NCBI RefSeq assembly: GCF_029227915.1 | Contig: NC_079882.1 | Span: 11,222,001 to 11,286,000, forward strand | Reading direction: 5' to 3' | From: Hydractinia symbiolongicarpus | Taxonomy: Eukaryota; Cnidaria; Hydrozoa; Anthoathecata; Hydractiniidae | DNA length: 64,000 nucleotides | Shown: positions 13,401 to 24,457 of the stretch, piece after piece | How the letters are laid out: the number at the start of each line of letters is the position of its first letter | Position numbering within the stretch: the stretch's first letter is position 1 | Notes under the pieces: generated by a model | Told to the model about the DNA's origin: nothing | What the model saw: only the letters and a program-made list of their open reading frames with translations | The model's database searches: none | Position numbers and translations under genes: made by a program

Positions 13401-13804
13401 GTTTCTGTGTAAGGAATGTGAAGATTTGCATTGACCGTGGAATACTCAACACACAATTCGGTCTGGTCTTTATATGGCGGGCCGATTGTTCCAAAAATTC
13501 TAGGATATTCGTCAGAGTGATACAAGTTAAACAGAGCTTCGATTGCATTTCCAGGCTCTTCATCGACTACTGCAGTGCGAGGGACAAGCTTGAATTCATA
13601 TGTGTCGTTTAGAGTGATAAAACCTGGCATCTTGTTAACATCTTCGAACCCCATCTCGATAGCATGACGTATGCACCCTCCATCAACTGTGTCATTTGGT
13701 AGCAGTACAGCGAAATCAAGTTTTTTCTGGATGAATTCACTTTTTGTCGCGTGGAAGAAGAGTATTGCAAAAAGCGCAATCAAAAGACACATATATTTCC
13801 TCAT
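10462..13804 (-). CDS. GABA-B-like class C G-protein-coupled receptor
   Basis: Three coding exons on the minus strand: 13804-12017, 11779-11318, 10914-10462, both introns phase 0, 900 residues. The protein starts with a signal peptide (residues 1-22), then a long Venus-flytrap ligand-binding region with GABA-B-type signatures: ARKIFCEAYHRQMY, TAYAYDAVWTQAV and YEGITGRVSYE. Seven membrane segments follow, the second having the family pattern SPAINCVIIFG. The first intron falls after TM3 (QIHMK) and the second right after TM7 (VFCPQ), leaving a 150-residue Ser-rich cytoplasmic tail that shows no coiled-coil heptads, unlike mammalian GABA-B subunits. Many NxT/NxS sites lie in the ectodomain. It would signal through heterotrimeric G proteins at the plasma membrane; whether GABA is its ligand cannot be read from the sequence. 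Poly(A) signal at 10371-10366. Confidence 0.9.
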
Positions 13805-15666
13805 CTAAAATCAAAGATGAAGTTCATTTACAACGAACGACAATAAAAAAATTTAGGCAATAAAACGAATAAAAAATATCATCTTTATTGAAACAAGCAT
13901 CCACATACGTCTTATCAAGCAAAAAAAACAAGAAAAACTATTTTTTTTAAATAAATTCTACATAACAGTTGTTTGAAAGTAATACTTAAGCTAGCCTTTA
14001 CTTTGTTGATATGCTTAATGCATCATTTATCTTCAAATTTTTTATTAACCTCCGGTGCGGGTTAATTTGAATGCATCTTTATTTCCTAATAACATCATTA
14101 GTTGATTGTTCCAAACAAAAGAAAAGAAAAATGAACGGCAATAAAATGACAGTTTAAACCAAAATGACACTGCTAATGATGTTATGTCATCTCAAAGATG
14201 ACATAGCAATCAATCACATTCGTTGTTTAGAAATATTTTATCATTATCATCATAACTTCATTATATCCTCTTAAACATACGTCATTGCCAATCCCCTTCA
14301 CTGAAATTACAATTATTCATCTCGAGATGTCATCAATCTGAAAATCAGAGAATAACACAAAATTCTACTGAAGCTGAAAACGTACTAATGGAAAAGAGTA
14401 AGAACGGTGTTTTTAATTTAGGATTTAATGGTCCATGGTGAATGGGAGTTATAAATACGCAGAGAGGAAGAAGAAAATTATTTTAAAATTATTTTACGCA
14501 AAATATTTAAAATAATAATCTCCACTGCCTGTTCCAGTTTAAATTGCTTTATTTTTAAAAATATTATCAACATGCAAACAATTAAAAAGGTTGTTAAGGA
14601 GCTCTCGTTAGCTACCAAAACCATTTTTCAACGCGTTTTTAGTTTTATTTAGCCTGAGTCCAACATTTAAATAAATGATGGAGGAAAAACTATTAAAACC
14701 GTGGATTCCTGATTTGATTTTCTTAAACTTGAAGCATCGGGTTTTAAGGTTTTGCTTGAGAAGTATCTTGGATATAAGTGTATTTTGTCATGAAATTTTC
14801 AGGCAAAATATTGTCACAGAACATTGTGGATAAATAGTTACTATGGTGAATTGCGAACTCGAAATGTTGGATTCGTTAACGGTCATTGGTGAACTACATT
14901 TTTTATTATTAACCAATTGGCGCAACCAATCAGATTAAAGTATATACATCGACTTTTGTTAAAAACAATGTAGGGTGTAGTCATTAAACCTGTTAGCAAT
15001 TATAAGTACAAATCCTTCTTTTTTAAGTGTTTCACGCTGATGAATGAACATCAAACGTACACAGAGACTAAGAAATTTAGAAATTACAATATATTTCCAT
15101 TTTTACATATTTTACATATGTAAAAATTTACATATGTAAAAAAAAATCTTAGTTCATTATCATTTTAATTACTTTCTGAATTTTTTTGGTCCAATTTCAG
15201 TTTTTTGACCAACTTCGGGTTAAATAATTTGACGACAGCTTTAAATAAAAAAGAGTTTAACTACTGCATTGAAATTTAGTCATCTGGTTAAACGAGTTGG
15301 ACGAGTTGGACGAGTTGGATTCAGGTTGAGCATATACAAAACCATCAAAATATTTCTATCTGGCAAAGTGCTAGAACTACTTAATCTGAGACAGGGTAAA
15401 CAAAATGTATTAGTTAATAAACCGGGAAAAATTTGCACACTTGATCATTTGAACAGCGCATTATAAGCTCAGTCTCTGAAAAGGTCAAAATAGAAATCGC
15501 TCTCATTTTATGTTTTTGTAAGAAGTGTAATTTATGTACTGAAAGAAAAAATCTTTGATGATAATTTTTTTTCGTCACATTTTCTTACATAATTACTTTT
15601 TAATTGGTTTGCGTTAACCACATTTACTTAGTCCATAACAAAAAAGCGCGGGAGTTTGGAACCAAA
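13805..15666. other. Intergenic region without supported genes
   Basis: AT-rich sequence with only short frames. It contains a three-copy 9-bp tandem repeat (15292-15319) and a small palindrome of TTTACATATG units around 15105-15140. I see no exon with convincing splice signals. Confidence 0.55.
15292..15319. repeat. Three 9-bp tandem copies of ACGAGTTGG
   Basis: Three exact head-to-tail copies of ACGAGTTGG, followed by a partial fourth. It lies in an open frame (15269-15466) with no homology signal, so a coding role is not claimed. Confidence 0.85.
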
Positions 15667-15758
15667 TCACAATTTCTGTACTTCCTGTGATTTATATTTG
15701 CAGAGGTGTTGGAAATAATTTTCAATTAGTGGTTCGTCATAGATATTCGATTCCTTTG
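15667..15758 (-). other. Orphan terminal-exon candidate with a YDEPL motif
   Basis: A strong minus-strand acceptor (pyrimidine run then CAG) precedes 15758. The 92-base exon read in phase 1 encodes about 30 residues including SNIYDEPLIENYF and stops at TGA (15669-15667). The Tyr-Asp-Glu-Pro-Leu motif resembles a phosphotyrosine site of a cytoplasmic tail. It may be an alternative last exon of the small gene just upstream (16792-16007), whose own last exon ends before it. No splice partner is proven. Confidence 0.3.
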
Positions 15759-16006
15759 CTGAAAAAAGAAATAAATCAATAAATTTTATTTTTACATCAC
15801 CATTTATCTTTTCTTACCCTTCTTTAAATACAGATACTTTTCCTATTAAAAGTTTTTATCATAAAGTATTTTTTTTACAATGTTTCATAAATCAAAATAA
15901 AAGAACTTCTCTATGTTAACGAACTCTATTTGTTGTACATCGCCTCTAAAATCTCACCATGTTCTGTAAATTATTTATACCACTTTGTACCAAGTTGTCC
16001 GTTATA

Positions 16007-16792
16007 CTACAAATGTGTATTTAGAGGTAATATGTCTTTAATACACTGTAGAAATTGGGTTCCACATTTTTCTCCAGAGTCAAGTTGACATCTATGGTGT
16101 TCATAGAAACACTAAATAAAAAGAAGATAATGTAGTATAGTATAAGAAGATATAATACCTAAGAAATAAATAGTTTCTGCTACAAACGAAAATATTACCT
16201 CTTTTTTGATCTTTAACTTGTTCGAATTTAACAGCGATGAAAGCATGTCTAAATTTCCATCTATTTATTAAAAAACAGAAAAATTGATTTCGTTAAGCAA
16301 AAATACAGATGAGAGACATTTAAAAATCTTATCCTAAAAAACGTTGCAACAAAAATTGTGCCCAAACAAATAACATCATTTTTCGTCTGACAAAACACAG
16401 AAAAGTTTTTAAAAGAAGGAATAAGTTATTCTGTTTTAATTACAACTTGAAAGAATGAAAACTTTATATTAATACAAACTAATAAATATGGGCGCTTTAT
16501 ACTTTTTGTCAAATTAAAACGGTTTTTTGTTTCTCCATCTCTTGACTCAAATTAACAAATGCCCGATTCAAATGAACGCCTTTGCTAAGCGCCCCTTCTA
16601 AAAGAAAAATCTGTCAATAAGTAGCACTTACTGCCCTTTTACGGTGATGTAATAAATTTAGAAATATAATTTCAGCACCTGCAAAAAAAACACACATAAT
16701 GGCTTCGTTTCAAGTTGCAAACACGTACCTGAGAATGATATACAGAGTTTCATAACGATTAAAAATATGAGAAATTTTGCCATTGCAGCCAT
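16007..16792 (-). CDS. Tentative small secreted cysteine-containing protein
   Basis: Candidate minus-strand exons: 16792-16729 (ATG, signal peptide MAAMAKFLIFLIVMKLC, ends phase 1 at a GTACGT donor); 16678-16632 (phase 1 to 0, GTAAGT donor); a middle exon starting at 16610 whose 3' end I cannot place; 16260-16199 (phase 1 to 0); and 16111-16007, coding CFYEHHRCQLDSGEKCG and ending in TAG. The last exon carries a C-x6-C-x7-C-x6-C pattern. Splice sites at the two ends are good and frames agree at two junctions. The middle exon needs a phase-1 donor and only a weak one (GTCAAG) is available, so the model is incomplete. I do not recognise the family. Confidence 0.35.
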
Positions 16793-17582
16793 AGTTTCAG
16801 TCCAGTTTTGCGAAATTTTGCAAGATTTTCAAATCACCAACATTTTGTGCAGCATTAACATTTTCTTATCCAATCATTTATTTAAACAATCTTTGTATAA
16901 ATTCAGGTATTTTTTTAAATTAACTGATTTATTTATAATTTGGTATTCAACTTTTCTATAAACGAATCAGGTATTTTGTATGCAATGCATATTTCGTGTA
17001 TAAGTTACACCGTTGCAATAACTTGCACATGGCGACAAAAATTAAAACTGATACTTCCGGAAAAACATCCCATAATAAAAAAATCGTGTTTATAAAATTC
17101 AGTTTTCTCATTGGGACGTTTCTCCGGTACTTTATAATTTTATTTCTGGATGTTTGTCATTTTTCGTGGACACATAAAAAGTCTATAAATTAATGGAAAC
17201 CATAAAAACGTTTAAAAAGAAGGTTAGAAAAAAAAACCACACAGAGCCATTGAGTTGATTATTATCATACGATTAAGACGTATTAAAAGTTCTTATATGC
17301 ATTGTGGTGGAAAAAGATATTTATTAAGTGGCTACTCAGGGTGCATGGTCCGTAATTTGTCCATATTGTCAGTAAGAGTTTCGACATATTTCCCTTTGAA
17401 ATGGACCCATAATAATAGAAAACACTTTTAAAAATACAATAAAACACATGCGGTTTTTAACTCGTTGTATATAGAATCTTGATATCTTAAAACCTAAAAT
17501 GCAAGGCATACCGGTTTCTCAATAATTTTCAAAGTTTATAACATTTATTTAAGTCGCTGAAATATCATCTTAATGTCCTGAC

Positions 17583-17665
17583 GACCCTCGTTCCCAAGGT
17601 ACTTTGACTTCGTGATATGAATCTCATATCAAAAAGACAAAAAAACCTGGGGACGAGGATGGGTC
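17583..17665. repeat. CTCGTCCCC foldback element, copy 1
   Basis: The left arm starts GACCCTCGTTCCCAAGG and the right arm ends CCTGGGGACGAGGATGGGTC, its imperfect reverse complement. The stem continues inward with TTTTTGATATGAGA-type sequence. Total about 83 bp, no coding capacity. Confidence 0.75.
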
Positions 17666-17831
17666 CTGACGTCCTGATAATCTGTAACAAGAAGTATTCA
17701 ATATGTCACAGCTTTTTAACAGATGTGAAACTATATTTTATAAGTATTGTATTTGATAGTTGTTCTCGCAAAAAACAAATATGAACAACATAATTATTCG
17801 CGTCATCGTAATAGTTAATTACTACTTCAGC

Positions 17832-17958
17832 GCCACCCTCGTTCCCAGGATATTTTGCCTTTTTGATATGACATACTTGATATTTAATGTTTTTTTTAAT
17901 TTTTTTGTTGTCTTCTCTAATATCAAAAAGGCAAAAATCCCGGGGAACAAGGGTGTCA
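17832..17958. repeat. CTCGTCCCC foldback element, copy 2
   Basis: The arms start GCCACCCTCGTTCCCAGG and end CCCGGGGAACAAGGGTGTC. The inner stem contains TTTGCCTTTTTGATAT and its complement. A T-rich loop separates the arms. Same family as the element 170 bp to its left. Confidence 0.75.
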
Positions 17959-18027
17959 TAACGTAGCCAATGAATTTTATTTTATTTCACGAGAAACAAC
18001 AACATTAGGAAAGCTACTAAATGAATC

Positions 18028-18119
18028 AACCAAACTCGTTTCCAGGGTTTTCTATGTCTATAATGTTTTGACGGCGAAAGGATTTTGGCATAGAAGAGCC
18101 TTGGGGACGAGGTTGCCAA
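18028..18119. repeat. CTCGTCCCC foldback element, copy 3
   Basis: The arms contain CCAAACTCGTTTCCAGGG on the left and CCTTGGGGACGAGGTTGCC on the right, with TCTATGTC/GGCATAGA in the inner stem. Third member of the cluster and about 92 bp long. Confidence 0.7.
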
Positions 18120-18660
18120 GAGTGTAAAATAATCTTAATAATGACTTTCTGTCCTTGGGTATTCTAAATTCAAAAAACTAAAAAACCGTTGCGTTTAAAC
18201 AAACCCCCAACGATGGAGAACAAGACGGCATAAAATATTCTTTTGTTCTCAGTAATTTTTTGTCATTATAATTTTCGCTATATTTCTATACTATATTTAT
18301 TTATTTTACAAAGACATATAAACGAATAATAATATCACCATTCTGTCAATTTCCTCAAGGAAAAAGACATAAAACGTTAACTGTCGGAGGTCCACCTTTA
18401 ATTGTGTTATCCAATAATTAGATAATTTAACTAAAATCTGAACTAAACACAAATCTGTGACTTGACTGTCTTGCTATAAAACTTTGCGTTAGAAATAGTA
18501 AACATCTCGAACAGAAAGCTATTTGTTAAATCAACAAACTGCACCTTGCTAAAGCCATCGAAGTTATGGTGAAATGTATGGTATAAACACACGACATCTG
18601 AAAATCATCGTACACGACATGCATAGAAGCGATACAAAGCTGAAACGTTTTCGAGAAACT

Positions 18661-21600
18661 ATGAACATATACCTGTTTTTAGTTTTGTTGTTTTGCTTAG
18701 ATTTCACATTCGGTTTAGATGTTACACGAAGTCATGACGGTGATACGTTAAAGTGTGATACAAAAATAAATTGCTTATCTTCAGGTGCTGTGAACACCAA
18801 TGAAAATACATGTTTTTGTGATGAAGGAACTTATTTTTTGATGGTAAATAAGTTGTCATGTATAAAAGACAGTGGACAGACTGCAGGTATTTCATCGAGT
18901 TTCTCCGATAAATATCGACCTGTCATCTCTACCGAATTTCTCCGAGAAACTTTTAGATTGTGTCGTTTTTTTCTAACGCTTTATTAATGGCTTACTTACA
19001 CTATGACATTTTACCGGTCGCAGTACATCTGGGACTATTCATGTTCGAATAAACAGCACCCTTTTAATCGAAAATATTTAATGGTGCCTCCTTCGGAAGA
19101 GGATTCAATCTTGATTCCAAGGGCATGTAGCGCTTTGAGGCTTCATCCTCATATAAAAACGCTACAAGCACTGGGTTCAGGGTTGAAGAGGACCATCTAC
19201 TTAAGTGGCTTCTCTGAGAAACTTTCTATCGCTTTATTATGGTTGTTTTTTTTAAATGAGTGTTTTCTATTCGATAACTTCCACCCCTTCTTTGATTAGC
19301 GCTTCCTCCTAACTTTATTCAGGCCAGAAAGCTCAAAAAAAATTGAATTTTTAACTCCGTCCCTATCCCTACAGCCACACAAGACCCCAAAAAGCCCGGC
19401 CCAAGTAAGGTTGAAGTCCCAAAAGTGCACTTTCGGGACATGAAATCTTATTTCTTTGACTTAACTTTTTATCATAGGTTGCAGTTTCAAATTCAGCTAT
19501 TACCCCAATGCTGTCCAAGCCATCTCCGTCTCCACTATACCAGCACAAGAATTTTCGTATGAGATAAAGACGGGAACAACATGTCGTCGGTTGAATATGT
19601 TAAAAGTTGAACTATTAAACAAAGAAGTGTTATCGTGGATGGAAGGGAGTAATGATTTTAAAATATATAACTTGATGGGAACAAATAGTTACTTTTTGAG
19701 GGTAGGTACACAGAAATTTCAAGTGAACAATACGAAGAATGAAATATAGCTTAGATTTTACCATCCTCGTCCCCAGAGCTCTTCGAGGTCACTCTCAAAG
19801 AGCCCTGGGGTCGAAGATGAGGTTCTACAAGAAATCGAAAAACTTTGCGGTCGAATTTTTTGCGGATACAAGAAATAGAAAATCTGTTCGGAAGAAATAT
19901 TTGCGGATGGCAAAATTTTTTTCCGCAAAATAAAAAACTTTCATAAACGTTTCTGTAGCAAATAATATACTTCCTTGACGTATCTAGGGGACCTCAAAAC
20001 TGCCTGACTTTTAATTGCATGTGAAAATAATTTGTTTACTCACTGATGGGGTAATTCACAAAAATTCAATATAAAGAAAAAGTTAGTAGCTTATCTCTTC
20101 ACATTTTTTACCAGTGGAAAGATGCTAACAATGTTAAAACAAGCGTTTACGAAGGACAGTTGTTGAAAGTTTCACTACAGTGTGAAAAAAATGATGGTAC
20201 TTCTGTGTATGGTTGTCTGATGGGAAAAATACTTGGTTCACGGAGTTGGGACAATAGTAAGTTTTATATACTTATTAGTCAGACTTATAGTTATATTTAT
20301 ATAATTATAAAACTTTCTTAAGCTAATACCACAAGAGTTTCTTTTCAACTTTTGCAATACGGCGCTTACGAAATAACAACGGGGATGGCGATCTCGTCCC
20401 CAGGGGCTTGCCTCGTCAAGTAAGCGGTAGCGGCTTTGACATAGGCAACAAAACCCTGGGGACGAGGATGCAGAAAAACCTGTTAACAGTAAACGTTTCC
20501 CTTGTCCGTGTCTTTATACTTTTGAAACAATTCTCTAAGAGTAAAGACTTTGGAACACATATTTCTGAGACGGAATTTTAAACCCATATCCAATGATACA
20601 CGAAGTCACATTCCTCTACAACGCCAACATTTCAGCTTTTTACGTCGGGTCCGTCATGGAGCAATTGCAGTGGGGTTTACCCAGTGCTACAAGCCCGCGC
20701 ATTAGAATGATTTTCTGTCAGTACACTCCAGTCGCCGTTGTTTTTGATGGTGAGTTCTGTCACGTCGCCTACTATACTATAATTTTTTAGAAATGATAAA
20801 CCTTAATATGAAAATAATATGAATGTTTAACAGAAAAATAGAAATAATAGCTTTACTGTTTCTTCAATACTATTTCTTGTTAACTTATATCAACAAAAAT
20901 GTTAAAAACTGTTTTGCTTTTCCTAGAAAATATGTGTGGTGCAACTTCTGTTTCTACCACGACAATACCAAAAATAACACATGCAACGAATACAACTAAG
21001 CCGCCATTATTAACTACAAAGCTACCATTATTAACTACAAAGGTGAGAATGAATGTTTAAAACCAGATTGGTAAAAAAAACGCTTTCCAACGAAAGTTTT
21101 ATTTTTTCATTCGTCGTTCATATATACATACCTTATGGGACAAAGAAATGTTGGAAAAACATATAATTAGGCCAAGGCGTTACGTTATAGGATACACTTA
21201 AAACTCACTCTAGTCTACAATCGTCTCCTTAACTTCCACATAAAAAGAGAAATTTTCTTTAAGTGATATATTATTTCCGGTAAAAATTTTGTCGGATATT
21301 TTTTGGCCTCATAAGGTAGCTATGCTCCTTTTCTTTTTCACTTGTCAATATTTTTGAAATTTTAGATGCTCAAACCTGTGACTACAAAAACAACAACGAG
21401 AATTCCGTTAGGACCAAAAAACGCAACCAGTTCTATGGCTCCCTTAGGATCAAGCAATTCAAATGTTGTTTTGATCGGAGGTGCTGTAGGTGGTATCTTA
21501 TTTGTTGTTGCGTTATTGGTGATTTTGATTATTGTCATTAAAAAGAGAATAGTGACGACTAGAAAAAAAACAAGTGGTAATAGTATAAAGGGCAAGAAGG

Positions 21601-22020
21601 AGGTTATATATGCTGAACCAGAGAGTAAGTGTACGAGCTTGTATTGTGTTGAAAGGGTGATATTGTGATGTGATTTACACAATGCCACCTGTTAAAACGT
21701 TTTCCTTACTGAATTTTTCTTTATTCTTTTTTGTAGGTGCGATGGAGATGGAGAACATTTCGTATCTGACGGCAGTGAAGTTAGAGAAAAATATATACTG
21801 CGCGCCTTATGAAAACGACGTTGAAAGGTTTTTACCAAAAAAATATGAACCCAGCACTTCGCCTGATAATCATTATGATTCTCTAGATCCTGAGTACGAA
21901 TCTCTAACTCATGTAACTGGATCTCCAAAATATCGTACTTTGGAGGGACGTCGTTCGGTGTACGAAGATATGAATGCTGCGCAAAGTGATGATGAATACA
22001 CGCTAATGGAGAAAAAATAA
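18661..22020 (+). CDS. Type I receptor with Thr-rich stalk and ITAM-like tail
   Basis: Seven exons: 18661-18886, 19478-19701, 20115-20256, 20570-20749, 20927-21042, 21366-21624, 21737-22020; phases 1,0,1,1,0,1; 476 residues. The start at 18661 places a clean signal peptide (MNIYLFLVLLFCLDFTFG) at the N terminus. The ectodomain has 11 cysteines; exon 1 has an EGF-like C-x5-C-x12-C-x-C-x11-C pattern, the rest I do not recognise. A stalk rich in Thr with the tandem PLLTTK repeats is followed by one membrane helix (about 330-354), a KKR stop-transfer and a tail with tyrosines 429, 436, 448, 458 and 470. Tyr436-E-S-L, eight residues, Tyr448-R-T-L is a canonical ITAM spacing with Asp at -3; Tyr458 and Tyr470 sit in YxxM contexts. 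The exon 4 acceptor is the least certain. A cell-surface recognition or adhesion role is inferred. Confidence 0.8.
19761..19820. repeat. CTCGTCCCC foldback element, intronic
   Basis: A short 60-bp copy in intron 2 of the ITAM-tailed receptor gene: CCATCCTCGTCCCCAGAGCT on the left and AGCCCTGGGGTCGAAGATG on the right form the stem. Confidence 0.7.
20386..20472. repeat. CTCGTCCCC foldback element, intronic
   Basis: An 87-bp copy in intron 3 of the receptor gene. The arms carry CTCGTCCCCAGGG and CCCTGGGGACGAGG. The core CGTCAAGTAAGCGGTAGC is shared, inverted, with a diverged copy at about 43650-43712, so the two are the same subfamily. Confidence 0.75.
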
Positions 22021-22257
22021 TTTCTTTTTGTAACAATTTGTATTTATATTTAGGGAATAGTAAAATGCTTCGTTTCTAATGCCTATAGTGTTAAATTCAA
22101 AAACATTTTCGCAAGAAAAAGAATAGATTAGTGCTCGTTGTGAGTCGCAGTCGAGCGCATGTTATTATTATTACGAATATTTATACAGGATATAGCCACT
22201 TCAGTGTTGGTAACACTGTTATAAATGTGGATCCTGTGTTCGGAATGTAAACATTAA

Positions 22258-22430
22258 GTATACACAGGCATTACCTACCCAATTTCCCTCCCATGGCATG
22301 GGTTGACCTGTAGCCGTGGTAAACATTTGCTAAACGTGCCCACGCTGTGAACTGAACCACGGACCTTGTGATTACAAAGGCCACACGCCATGACACCGAT
22401 ACTTTAGTGTATCAACACAGTGCCTTATAC
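22258..22430 (-). mobile_element. tRNA-derived SINE-like element
   Basis: On the minus strand a tRNA-like head contains an A-box-like TGGCGTGTGG (22390-22381), a possible anticodon arm with CCTT/AAGG stem, and a B-box-like GGTTCAGTTC (22358-22349). It continues into an unrelated body ending near the CATGGCATGGG palindrome region (22292-22302). The acceptor stem is not intact, so it is not a functional tRNA. A tRNA-derived SINE is the simplest reading; copy number in the genome would decide. Confidence 0.5.
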
Positions 22431-24457
22431 AAACGTTTATAAAAGTTGTTCTATTCCTGATGACCATCTTTCATAATAACTGGAGAGTAGCTTCTCCTAA
22501 GTTAATCACGTAGTTTGTTTGTAAATAAGTTTTAGAAGTATAGTTGACTAATAATGACCTAACACGTAGCCAGTTCTGCAAACTGTAAAATAAAAAACAG
22601 GTTGATTTTAATATTAATTTATTTTAGTTTTCAATATAGTTGTTCCATAGAGCTAGCTAGCTAGCCGAAATAACAATTTCCACCTGGTCTTTTCAAAGCA
22701 TCCCAAACAGTAACTATGCATAATCAATTACGATAAGAAGCATTAAACTTAGTGCGAGATCTCTGAAGCTTTACAGGCTTATAGCAATTAATTATGGATA
22801 CTTAATATTTATATGGAAATTTTTGTTAGTTAATCTTTAGCTATTTTCTGATGCTCAATTTAAAAAACGGACAAAAAAAAAATCAAATCGACAATTTCTT
22901 CTAAAATTTATATCTCTATGTAGTATATTTCGTGATTTCTTTAAACAAACATTTTGTCTTTGACAAAAAACCAATGATGCCCAAAATATAGTCCTGCGAC
23001 ATTGTTAATTCTTTCCACAAATAAATACATGAACTAATTTTTTGCACCAGATTCACACAATTTACATTTTTCAATGTTTACAAAGGGCTTAGTTGCTGAA
23101 GTCAACACGACCATTTTTTACTATGACCGAATCTGGGGCCTTCGTAGGCTTCGACATGAATAATTTCGTAAAGAAAGCTTGTTAGAAAGTGCGACTAGCA
23201 GGTTATAAAGACTGTTTGACTTTCTACGGATTTTCAAAACTTGCAATTTCATATCCTATTGGACGTGGAGTACCGAACTTGACGATTTTGAGTGATATTT
23301 CACAAATGAAAAACTGCAGTTTTTTCCATATTCTCACCAGGATTGCAGATCTTACGTCTTGTTTCTGATATGAGGATGATTTGATCTAAACCAGTGGGAC
23401 GCATGAGTGGAAAATATCCAGTTGTTCTGAAAAATACGGGATAAACAAACCTGCACCCTGGTGACTTAGCATTAAGTAAAATAATCACATCATTAAGTCA
23501 ACCAAGTTTCACTAGCTAGCTAGCCAGTTATCTGACTATTTTGTTTTTTTCACCCAAATATAATTGAGTTCTTCTTTTTCTTCCATAATTCTGAAAACAA
23601 ATATAACAATATGAAGCAACATATGTCAAACACTAGCTGAACTAGCAAATCTCAAATTATTCAGGAAAAGGACGCAAACTGAACCCGTATGTTCCATGAA
23701 CCTAAAAAAGTGTGTCTAATAAAAACTAAAATAATGATTACAACACAAAGAACGGGAATCAAGTGATATTGTAAGATTCACTAAATTATTTTTGTTGCTA
23801 GGTTAATATGGAGAAAGGAATCAAATTGGTTCTCACTGGTTAGCAGAGAGTTACGGACTAGGCTTATAAAAATAATTTATTCAAATAATTACTGTAAATG
23901 TTAATATTTAATACACTTCTGACAACTGCGACATGTTGTCAATTGTATTTTCTTTTATTCAAGTAAACGAGATCAAGGTGCTTGATTTGCACAATTAAAT
24001 AAAAACTTAACTTTATTTTTCTTTTGTTAATTAAAAACCGTCTTAAAAATCAGGGGTGGGGTGACAACATTTCAAAGGTGGGCATGACAGTTTCAAGGTG
24101 GAGTGGCAGGGTTTTTTTATTACTCAAAATCTTATTCTCTGGTGTAGGCTTGCTCCTTCAACTTTTAACCATCGATTGAACTATTTCTTCGACATCACGT
24201 TGAGCAGGGCAAATAAAAATACTATATATATATTTCTTAAAGCGAGATAAACTTTACAACAAGACTGTGCACACAGTGGAAATTTTTGCAACTTGTTTAC
24301 GAAAAGTATTGTAAATACAAAAATCATTGGAAGTTTTAAAAGTTTTATGAATGAAAAATGAATTTTAATTATGTTAGAAAATAAAATTATAGAGTTGAGA
24401 TGACTTATTTACAAGATGAAATAAAAACTTCAGTCCTGTTTACAAATTGAACGAAAA
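22431..24457. other. Intergenic, AT-rich
   Basis: This holds the 3' end of the receptor transcript (possible AATAAA near 22586), GCTAGCTAGC simple repeats (about 22652-22665 and 23511-23524) and a G-rich near-repeat of AAGGTGGG/AAGGTGGA (24045-24112). I see no supported coding exon. Confidence 0.55.

Larger units (their letters stand above)
16793..18660. other. Intergenic, foldback-rich
   Basis: No gene is supported. Most of the organised sequence is a cluster of three foldback elements (17583-17665, 17832-17958, 18028-18119), listed separately. An in-frame ATG at 18574 would lengthen the next gene's product by 29 residues but would bury its signal peptide, so 18661 is preferred. Confidence 0.55.

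Noticed and set aside
19003-19299. 98-codon frame in intron 1 of the receptor gene
   Set aside because: It starts after an in-frame stop, lacks splice sites that keep phase, and overlaps a small foldback.
21362-22036. Two antisense frames over the receptor's last exons
   Set aside because: They mirror the sense exons, whose transmembrane and tail coding is continuous with five upstream exons.
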